From: Gammaproteobacteria bacterium
Lineage (GTDB): Bacteria; Pseudomonadota; Gammaproteobacteria; JAPPPA01
DNA length: 7,278 nucleotides
Reading direction: 5' to 3'
Assembly (NCBI GenBank): GCA_028817755.1
Contig: JAPPPA010000306.1
Coordinates: 1 to 7,278, forward strand
Both the position numbers and the translations under genes were made by a program. Positions 1 through 5,626 of this stretch are shown piece by piece. The notes beneath the pieces were generated by a model. The model saw only the letters and a list, made by a program, of their open reading frames with translations. It was not told where the DNA came from and ran no database searches. Each line of letters starts with the position of its first letter. Positions within the stretch are counted from its first letter, which is position 1.

Positions 1-1214
1 ATCATGTTGGACACCCAGTCCTTCTCGGTACGCGCTTTAATAGGCAACAAACTCATCATCGCCGGCAGCAAAGTCACTGAGGCAAAGAACGCGATCATCA
101 CACCAATAGCCGAGATATTGCCGAATTCACGTAGTGGCGGCGCATCGGCAAAGTTCATACTCAAGAAGCCTAGCGCGGTGGTAATAGACGTGAGGAAAAC
201 CGGCAACATATTCAGCTGTAACGAATACACCAAGGCCTCGTGTTTATTTTTACCCTCGCGCATACCCACAATCATGCTCACCAGAATGTGAATACTGTCG
301 GCCACCGCCAGGGTCATAATCACCGTCGGCGTGCTCGCCGTCGGCGGCGTTAATTTCACGCCTAACGCGGCAATAATGCCCAGCGCACCCATCGCCGAAA
401 TCGTCACCACAGACAAGGTAGTCACAACACCGGCCCAGCTACGCAGCAACAAATACATGGTGACAATCACCACCAAATACATCATTGGAATTAAGCCCGA
501 CAAGTCACTTTGCGCAGCCTCGGAGAAGGCGTTGTTGAGCATGGTAGAACCGCTCATATACGTAGTTAGATGCGGGAATTTTTCTAACAAACGCGCTTCA
601 AGATCACGCGCTGCGGCCACTGTTTCCGGCACTTCTAAAATGTCTTGTTTCGGGAAGGTAAATGTCACCGACACCGCTGCAATTTTGCCTGCACCGGCCA
701 ACTTGTCGCTGGAGACCACGCGGTCGAGCAGCAGCGGTTCGTTTAACACTACATCCTTAATTAAGGCGAGCTCAGCATCGGTAATGTTGTTCCAGTCTTC
801 CGCCATTTCCGCCACCAACAAGTCATCACCGTCAGCAATGGTGTGAGTGAAATTGGTAATGGAATCTACGCGCGTACTAAACGGTAACGCCCAAGACTCT
901 TCGGTCAGAAACTCAATCGCTGCTAACGTTTCACGCGTAAAAATTTCGGCATCGCCGTCTGGGTCCAACACGTAAAACACGTTGTCTACTTTGGTGTAGG
1001 TGTTTTCTAGGTTGTCGAATGCCAATAACTGCGGATTGTCTTTGCCAAAAAACACCCGGTAATCGGTATCGAACCCGATAAACGTCTTAATACTCCAAAG
1101 TGCGGTCACCAACAGCGCGATTGAGGTCGCGATAATGGGCCAACGAAGCTTTAATACCGTTTCGGCGTAACGCCCAACAGCCAATTCAAAAGGCGTATTT
1201 TGCGGTGCTGACAT
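1..1214 (-). CDS. RND-superfamily (MMPL/COG1033-type) permease, N-terminal half, cut by window edge
   Basis: The gene reads from ATG at 1214-1212 leftward off the window, giving 404 codons with no stop. Visible layout: a short cytoplasmic N-terminus, TM1 at about residues 25-44, a soluble periplasmic domain at about 45-238, then a packed membrane block with likely helices near 240-259, 263-285, 293-316, 338-355 and 366-389. TM4 carries AVADSIHIL (Asp306), and TM5 carries LTSVTTALGFLS. Both are typical of the 'predicted exporter of the RND superfamily' group, where the TM4 acidic residue is thought to relay protons. Family members are usually about 750-850 residues with a repeated second half, so about half is missing here. 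An in-frame TAG lies five codons upstream, which fixes this ATG as the first; the Shine-Dalgarno is weak (GAGAG, 6 nt spacing). It starts 29 bases after the fadE stop and is probably cotranscribed. Likely role: inner-membrane transport of a hydrophobic or acyl compound. Direction and substrate are unknown. Confidence 0.9.
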   Translation of the reverse strand, partial: MSAPQNTPFELAVGRYAETVLKLRWPIIATSIALLVTALWSIKTFIGFDTDYRVFFGKDNPQLLAFDNLENTYTKVDNVFYVLDPDGDAEIFTRETLAAIEFLTEESWALPFSTRVDSITNFTHTIADGDDLLVAEMAEDWNNITDAELALIKDVVLNEPLLLDRVVSSDKLAGAGKIAAVSVTFTFPKQDILEVPETVAAARDLEARLLEKFPHLTTYMSGSTMLNNAFSEAAQSDLSGLIPMMYLVVIVTMYLLLRSWAGVVTTLSVVTISAMGALGIIAALGVKLTPPTASTPTVIMTLAVADSIHILVSMIVGMREGKNKHEALVYSLQLNMLPVFLTSITTALGFLSMNFADAPPLREFGNISAIGVMIAFFASVTLLPAMMSLLPIKARTEKDWVSNM

Positions 1215-1243
1215 AAGTGGCTCTCTCTAAGGTGTTTTATGGG

Positions 1244-3493
1244 TTACGCGGCGCGCGAAATGGTTTCGCTACCGGCTTGTTGTGGCGAGAACGCGTTTTC
1301 CATCATTTCAAACGGGAACACGTCTACTTCAATCGCAGCCAAGCGCGCTGCTTTCTGCGCCAAGATATTTTGTTTTTCTGACTCACTAATAATGCCGCTC
1401 TCTAGCGCTGCCTCGCTTAAATCTTCGGCTGCGCCTTTCGGCAATTGGCGTGCACGTTGTGCCGCCTGAATTTTTGCTAGAGCGGGTTGCGCGACTTGAA
1501 TCGCTTCAAATGCCGCAAGCAAGCGACCCGCGCCGTCTTGCTCTGCCGGTGCTTGGTAAATCAAGTCAGTCAGGCGATCGCGCGCTGGGCTGTTTTGCAT
1601 CAGTAGCTGGGCGCTATCACTAATCAGCTGACTGCTTGGGCCAGTGCCTAGCGGATTAAGGCGTAGCAATACGCTACCCACGGTACGCAACCAGCGCCCA
1701 ACAATGGGCGTATCAAAGTTTTGATAAATGCCTTCAAACGCGGTTTGCATGCGTTGCATATTGGTTTCTAGCATCCATTGCGCTAACGGCAAATCTTGCA
1801 GCTGGCTGCCCTCGGCCTCCCAGCGGCGGGCCGTAGCAAACGCCATATACATATTGGAAAACACATCCGCAAAATGGCCTGACAAACGGCCTTTGGCTTT
1901 GAGCTTGCTGCCCATTAGTAGCATCGCCAAGTTCACCAACAAGGCATAACGCGCGGATGCCCAAGACAGGCGGCGGAAGTATTTTGCGGTTGGGCCAGAC
2001 ACAGGACTACCGGCGCTATAGCCACGGGTAATGCCACGTACCAAAGTACGCCCAGCACTCATCACCACATGCCCTAGCCAACCTAATAAATTCTTACGGA
2101 ACGCGGCAACATCGTTATCTTCCAGCGCGTTTAACACTGGCTGCGCATAAGGGTGACAACGCGTTGCGCCCTGCCCAAAGATAATCAACGTCCGCGTCAT
2201 AATATTCGCGCCTTCTACCGTCACCGGCATAGACGCACTGTTATACATGCTACCGACCACATTACTCGGGCCCTGCATAATGCCTGCGCCAGAAAACACA
2301 TCTTGTGCATCCAAGGCCAAACCACGGCCTATCTCGGTCGCGGATTGTTTAAGCGCGGCAGACACCACCGGCGGTTTCACGCCTGCATCTAAACCACCCA
2401 AGGCCACGCTATGTGCTGCGGTAATGCCATAGGTAAAACCGGCGATACGCGCTAGTGGTTCTTGCACGCCTTCCATGTAACCGACGGACATACCAAATTG
2501 CTGACGCACCACCGCGTAGGCGCCAGTTAGCTGCGCCAAAATTTTGGAGCAGCCCACGGCATTGGCGGGTAAAGAAACCGCACGGCCACCTGCTAATGCT
2601 TCCATCAACATCGCCCAACCGCGGCCTAGGCCTTCGGCGCCGGCAATCACGTTATCAATCGGCGCGATGACGTCTTTACCCACGATTGGGCCGTTATAAA
2701 ACGGCATGCCGTTCGGCCAATGGCGGTCGCCCAACGACAAGCCGGGCATGCCACGCGCTAGCAACACGCAGGTAATGCCAAGGTGCTCGCCTTTGCCCAA
2801 TAAGTTTTCAGGATCACGCACCACCGCCGCCAAACTAACAATATCGGCAACCGGCGCCAAGGTGATGTAACGCTTACGGAAGTTGAGATTTAATTTGAGC
2901 TCACCGTCGCTATCTTTAAACACAATCGCGTCGGCTTTAATAGATGCGGCATCTGATCCGGCAGTTGGTTCGGTTAAGGCAAAACACGGAATCATTTCGC
3001 CATTTGCCAGCTTAGGCAGAAAACGCTGCTTTTGCGCCTCGGTGCCATATAGCTCTAATAATTCAGCGGGGCCAACGGAATTCGCAATCACCGCAAAGGT
3101 GCCACTCATGCCCGCTGCCATCATCTTCATCATTACCATGGCGGTGGCGTAGTTAGAAAAACCTTTGCCGCCCCATTCTTTGGCAATGTTTAGGCTCATA
3201 AAGCCGTTATCACGAATGTACTGAATGGTTTCTGACGGTAACTGTGCGGTTTGGGTTTCTTTCCAAATATCGGCCCGTTTACACAGCGCTTCTACTGGGC
3301 CGTCTAAGAAGGCTTTTTCTTCTTCTGTGAGCGTTGGCCACGGCGTTTGCAACATGGCTTTAAAGTTTGGATTGCCGGCAAATAGCTCGCCGTCCAGCCA
3401 TACGTCACCAGACGCTAGTGCTTGTTTTTCGGTTTCAGAAATACGCGGCAACATGCCGGCTTTTTTCATGCTGTTCATCAGCATTGCAAACAT
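1244..3493 (-). CDS. fadE: FadE-type acyl-CoA dehydrogenase
   Basis: 749 residues. FAD-dependent oxidation of acyl-CoA to trans-2-enoyl-CoA, the first step of beta-oxidation. The sequence tracks E. coli FadE along its length: TEKQALASGDVW near 21-32, FLDGPVEALC near 62-71, the flavin/substrate-loop motif FALTEPTAGSDA at 171-182, KRYITLAP at 207-214, MEGVQEPLARIAG at 340-352, and VEGANIMTRTLIIFGQGA at 426-443, where Glu427 sits in the catalytic-base position of the FadE family. The region beyond about 450, including KYFRRLS and LKAKGRLSGHFADVFS (531-546), is the FadE-specific C-terminal extension (DUF1974), absent from short acyl-CoA dehydrogenases. It lacks the roughly 65-residue hydrophobic N-terminal segment of E. 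coli FadE (814 aa). The ATG is preceded by AGGAG with 7 nt spacing and lies 15 bases after the decarboxylase-like gene. The family assignment is firm. Chain-length or substrate preference cannot be read, and genomes of this type often carry several FadE paralogues. Confidence 0.95.
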   Translation of the reverse strand: MFAMLMNSMKKAGMLPRISETEKQALASGDVWLDGELFAGNPNFKAMLQTPWPTLTEEEKAFLDGPVEALCKRADIWKETQTAQLPSETIQYIRDNGFMSLNIAKEWGGKGFSNYATAMVMMKMMAAGMSGTFAVIANSVGPAELLELYGTEAQKQRFLPKLANGEMIPCFALTEPTAGSDAASIKADAIVFKDSDGELKLNLNFRKRYITLAPVADIVSLAAVVRDPENLLGKGEHLGITCVLLARGMPGLSLGDRHWPNGMPFYNGPIVGKDVIAPIDNVIAGAEGLGRGWAMLMEALAGGRAVSLPANAVGCSKILAQLTGAYAVVRQQFGMSVGYMEGVQEPLARIAGFTYGITAAHSVALGGLDAGVKPPVVSAALKQSATEIGRGLALDAQDVFSGAGIMQGPSNVVGSMYNSASMPVTVEGANIMTRTLIIFGQGATRCHPYAQPVLNALEDNDVAAFRKNLLGWLGHVVMSAGRTLVRGITRGYSAGSPVSGPTAKYFRRLSWASARYALLVNLAMLLMGSKLKAKGRLSGHFADVFSNMYMAFATARRWEAEGSQLQDLPLAQWMLETNMQRMQTAFEGIYQNFDTPIVGRWLRTVGSVLLRLNPLGTGPSSQLISDSAQLLMQNSPARDRLTDLIYQAPAEQDGAGRLLAAFEAIQVAQPALAKIQAAQRARQLPKGAAEDLSEAALESGIISESEKQNILAQKAARLAAIEVDVFPFEMMENAFSPQQAGSETISRAA

Positions 3494-3500
3494 CGTGTAT

Positions 3501-3505
3501 CTCCT
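3501..3505 (-). promoter_or_regulatory. Ribosome binding site of fadE
   Basis: AGGAG on the minus strand, 7 nt before the fadE ATG and just after the stop of the upstream gene. It fixes the fadE start and implies translation from a shared message. The surrounding CTAGGAGA is identical to the site in front of the decarboxylase-like gene. Confidence 0.8.
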
Positions 3506-3508
3506 AGA

Positions 3509-4186
3509 TTACGCTGCGTTGGGCGTAAGCAGTGGCGCCACATTCGCCACCGGAAAAGTCATTTGAAAACGCGGCACGGCCACAGCCAATAGCGGCTTTG
3601 CACTGGCTAAGTCGGCAAAGGCGCTGCTATCGGCCCATGCCGACTGCAAATTCGCCAAAGCCGCACGGCCACGTGCAGCGGGTGTGTATTCAAAGTACTG
3701 ATCTTGCCAATGCTGGCACAAGGTCCTTAGCGCCGCGGGCACAAGGGCGGTAGTGACAGGCAACGACCACGATTGCTTCGCAAAACTGAGGCGGCAAATG
3801 GCTTTGCCCTGCTGCGAAATTGTCGCCACCACACCGCCTTTGTGGTCGTACTGCAAATCAAAATCGGCCAATTCTTTTGGAATGCCCCAATTACGCTGAC
3901 CGTTATCCACGCTGCTTTGTGAAGACACAAAAATACGGCTAATGCTGTAACGCTTGTGTTGGCTTTGCCCGCGAAAACGGCCGGGAATAAACAACAACTC
4001 GTAATACGGCCCTACCGCAGAGCTGCTGTAGTCCACCAACATGATGTAACCGATATTCCCAGGCTGTCGCTCACCTTTTAAACCGGCAGGCGTAAATGGG
4101 TCAGCATCCAAGCTGCCATTGGGAAAACGCAGTGCAGCTAAATAACCTCGGCCCGTTAGTTGCCACGGCGCAGGCGCTGTTTTCAT
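3509..4186 (-). CDS. Acetoacetate-decarboxylase-family protein
   Basis: 225 residues, close to the length of clostridial acetoacetate decarboxylase (about 244), with no signal peptide or membrane segment, so cytoplasmic. Family signs: AVGPYYELLFIPG (57-69), followed by NGQRNWGIPKELADF (95-109). From memory these line up with GLGCYTES and VGRELSAYPKKLG of the Clostridium acetobutylicum enzyme. Glu63 then matches catalytic Glu76, and Lys104 matches the Schiff-base Lys115. The neighbouring Lys116, which lowers the pKa of the catalytic lysine, is Glu105 here, and the Glu61 position appears to be Ile48. The superfamily contains true beta-keto-acid decarboxylases and also members with other Schiff-base chemistry (MppR, Swit_4259-like aldolase-dehydratases), so decarboxylation is not assured. 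It is the first gene after the terminator-like hairpin and precedes fadE by 15 bases. Family call fairly firm; reaction unknown. Confidence 0.8.
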   Translation of the reverse strand: MKTAPAPWQLTGRGYLAALRFPNGSLDADPFTPAGLKGERQPGNIGYIMLVDYSSSAVGPYYELLFIPGRFRGQSQHKRYSISRIFVSSQSSVDNGQRNWGIPKELADFDLQYDHKGGVVATISQQGKAICRLSFAKQSWSLPVTTALVPAALRTLCQHWQDQYFEYTPAARGRAALANLQSAWADSSAFADLASAKPLLAVAVPRFQMTFPVANVAPLLTPNAA

Positions 4187-4193
4187 ATGTGTT

Positions 4194-4198
4194 CTCCT
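4194..4198 (-). promoter_or_regulatory. Ribosome binding site of the decarboxylase-like gene
   Basis: AGGAG within CTAGGAGA on the minus strand, 7 nt before the ATG at 4186. It is a strong site that decides this start. It lies only 6 bases beyond the T-run of the terminator-like hairpin, so there is little room for a separate promoter. Confidence 0.8.
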
Positions 4199-4204
4199 AG
4201 CAAC

Positions 4205-4233
4205 AAAAAAGGCCGCACGTTATGCGCGGCCTT
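4205..4233 (-). terminator. Intrinsic terminator or intra-operon attenuator
   Basis: On the minus strand AAGGCCGC (4233-4226) pairs perfectly with GCGGCCTT (4216-4209). The stem can be extended inward by a G:U and a C:G pair, leaving a 5-base loop. The 3' arm runs into a stretch of six T (4210-4205, two of them in the stem). A GC-rich stem plus a U-tract is the standard Rho-independent layout. It begins 5 bases after the stop codon of the outer-membrane protein gene and ends 18 bases before the start of the next gene in the same direction. It may end most transcripts after the porin-like gene and let some through, or it may protect the porin mRNA 3' end. Confidence 0.8.
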
Positions 4234-4238
4234 ATGTT

Positions 4239-5486
4239 TTAAAAAAAGTGGCGGTATTCCAATACCAAGTGATCATCTTGGTTAAGCGCCGCACCCGGGT
4301 TTGGCATGCCGCCCGAGGTCGCTGGCGCACCACTAATCTGTCTAAACTCTAGGCTTAGTTGGCCGCTGTCACCTAGGCGGCGGCTGGCTTCTAATAAACC
4401 CAACTGGCTATCGTTTTCACGATCAACCACTACACCCACTAATACTTCCGTACCAGCCACATCGTTTAAGGCAATACGGCTGCCGACAAATACGTCATCT
4501 TGGAATAGGGCGCCTGCAGAGTCGCGTGTATCGCGTAGGTACTCGGCGAGTAGTCCAACATCAACAGCACTGTCCATGACACCGACTAGGGTGTATTCAA
4601 AACCTGCAGCGAATGCACCATAGGTTTCTACGCTATTTTTACGGCGATAACCTTCAGCCTTAAGTAACCAACCGCCGAGCTGACCAGTCACGTCAATCGA
4701 GGTCTGTTCAATTTGCTCATAAAACGGCAAAACCGCAGTCGGCGCAGCGCCATTAGGAATGAAACGTGGATCACGGCCAGTGCCGTCGAAGTGGCCAATA
4801 CCCACATCAAAACCAGCAAAGCTATTGGTGTAACGGAAGGCGTAGTCGATGTGTTTATCTTCATCATCGTCTTCGTACACCGCACCATCCACATCAAACG
4901 GCAAACCAAATTCAAAACGCAAACGGCCTTCAGCACCTGGGAAGGTACGCTCACGGAAAAGCGGCAATACAAAGGCCTCAAAATTACCTAACGCGGTATA
5001 CCAGCTCACGCGCACCATGGGCTGACCCAGCTTGTCTTCACCATCTAGGCTTTCTACTTGGTCGGTTTGGTTAATCACATCAACCAAATGTGCCGATTCC
5101 ACCGCACCCCAAAAAACCTTACTTACACCGGCCAGCACTTCCCAGTTACCGATGTACCAATTCAAATACGCCTCGCGTAGATCAAAATGCTGACGCTCAT
5201 CGTCTTCGCTGTCCCAGCGTGCAAACGGCGCAATCACCGCACGGCCATTACCTGATTTAAAGTCATGCGAGAACTCAGCTTCCAGAACAAACGAGTAATC
5301 ACTATCTGCCTGCACGGGATTAGCGGCATCTTCAAAAAAGGTGCGAGACTCCACCGCAATTTCATAGTCCGCAGACCATTCCATCTTCGGTGGCAATTTA
5401 GTTCCGGTGTAATGCATTTTGCTGCCAGCATAAGCAGCATTACTAACAGCCAGAACAGCTGTAGCCAAAAGGATTCGAGCAAGCAT
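4239..5486 (-). CDS. Outer-membrane beta-barrel protein, porin-like (remotely DUF1302-like)
   Basis: 415 residues. Residues 1-20 form a Sec signal peptide: charged MLAR, a hydrophobic core, and an AYA cleavage site before GS. The mature protein has many alternating polar/hydrophobic strands with aromatic girdles, Asp/Glu-rich turns and no hydrophobic helix, and it ends in LEYRHFF. A C-terminal Phe on a final strand is the BAM recognition signal of outer-membrane barrels. The segment LREAYLNWYIGNWEVLAG followed by FWGAVESAHLVDVINQTD (about 103-142) resembles the WG...DVINP region of DUF1302-type barrels, which often occur near RND permeases; I make that link from memory and only tentatively. 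An acidic run VYEDDDEDKH at 203-212 is probably an external loop or periplasmic turn. The start is supported by GGAGGT 5 nt upstream. It heads the leftward gene set and is followed at once by a terminator-like hairpin. Probable role: passage of a substrate across the outer membrane. Confidence 0.85.
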   Translation of the reverse strand: MLARILLATAVLAVSNAAYAGSKMHYTGTKLPPKMEWSADYEIAVESRTFFEDAANPVQADSDYSFVLEAEFSHDFKSGNGRAVIAPFARWDSEDDERQHFDLREAYLNWYIGNWEVLAGVSKVFWGAVESAHLVDVINQTDQVESLDGEDKLGQPMVRVSWYTALGNFEAFVLPLFRERTFPGAEGRLRFEFGLPFDVDGAVYEDDDEDKHIDYAFRYTNSFAGFDVGIGHFDGTGRDPRFIPNGAAPTAVLPFYEQIEQTSIDVTGQLGGWLLKAEGYRRKNSVETYGAFAAGFEYTLVGVMDSAVDVGLLAEYLRDTRDSAGALFQDDVFVGSRIALNDVAGTEVLVGVVVDRENDSQLGLLEASRRLGDSGQLSLEFRQISGAPATSGGMPNPGAALNQDDHLVLEYRHFF

Positions 5487-5491
5487 CGTCT

Positions 5492-5497
5492 ACCTCC
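5492..5497 (-). promoter_or_regulatory. Ribosome binding site of the outer-membrane protein gene
   Basis: GGAGGT on the minus strand, 5 nt before the ATG at 5486. This is the strongest Shine-Dalgarno match in the window, which fits a highly expressed outer-membrane protein. Confidence 0.8.
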
Positions 5498-5516
5498 ACA
5501 TTTTTATATTTCAGCC

Positions 5517-5522
5517 ATAATA
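5517..5522 (-). promoter_or_regulatory. Possible -10 element for the leftward genes
   Basis: TATTAT on the minus strand differs from the sigma-70 -10 consensus at one base and lies 30 bases before the outer-membrane protein start. I see no convincing -35 box at 16-18 bases, so if real the promoter is probably activator-dependent. A second candidate is the TAAACA inside the GTGTAAAC box at 5538-5531. Confidence 0.3.
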
Positions 5523-5530
5523 TCCCTAAT

Positions 5531-5597
5531 GTTTACACAAAGCTAACGCTTGCTACACAATGGCTCAGCGGCGCTGATGTCAAAAAAGCGTGTAAAC
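5531..5597. repeat. 8-bp inverted repeat GTTTACAC / GTGTAAAC in the divergent intergenic region
   Basis: GTTTACAC at 5531-5538 and its exact reverse complement GTGTAAAC at 5590-5597 are separated by 51 bases. Each divergent gene therefore has GTGTAAAC reading toward it, ending 44 bases before the outer-membrane protein start and 29 bases before the amidohydrolase GTG. The same region also repeats TACACAA (5534-5540, 5554-5560) and CTTGCTA (5549-5555, 5597-5603). These could be paired regulator sites or matched weak -10 elements (TAAACA / TAAACT). The repeat is certain; its function is inferred. Confidence 0.4.
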
Positions 5598-5615
5598 TTG
5601 CTAAGCAAATTAGCT

Positions 5616-5620
5616 AGGAG
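5616..5620 (+). promoter_or_regulatory. Ribosome binding site of the amidohydrolase gene
   Basis: AGGAG lies 6 nt before GTG at 5627 but 12 nt before the in-frame ATG at 5633. The other AGGAG sites in the window use 7 nt, so the GTG start is preferred. The core is preceded by CT, as in front of the two leftward enzyme genes. Confidence 0.7.
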
Positions 5621-5626
5621 CAATGT

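Noticed and set aside
331..846. 171-codon plus-strand open frame
   Set aside because: It lies antisense to the RND permease, whose TM4 and TM5 motifs are clear on the minus strand. The plus-strand translation has Ser/Thr/Ala-rich composition and no recognisable domain.
4226..4240. The 4209-4233 hairpin as a bidirectional terminator
   Set aside because: On the plus strand the stem is followed by a mixed sequence with only a short T-run (4237-4240), and no plus-strand gene ends here.
4713..5074. Two plus-strand open frames of about 92-102 codons
   Set aside because: They lie inside the outer-membrane barrel gene on the opposite strand and have no start signals or domains.
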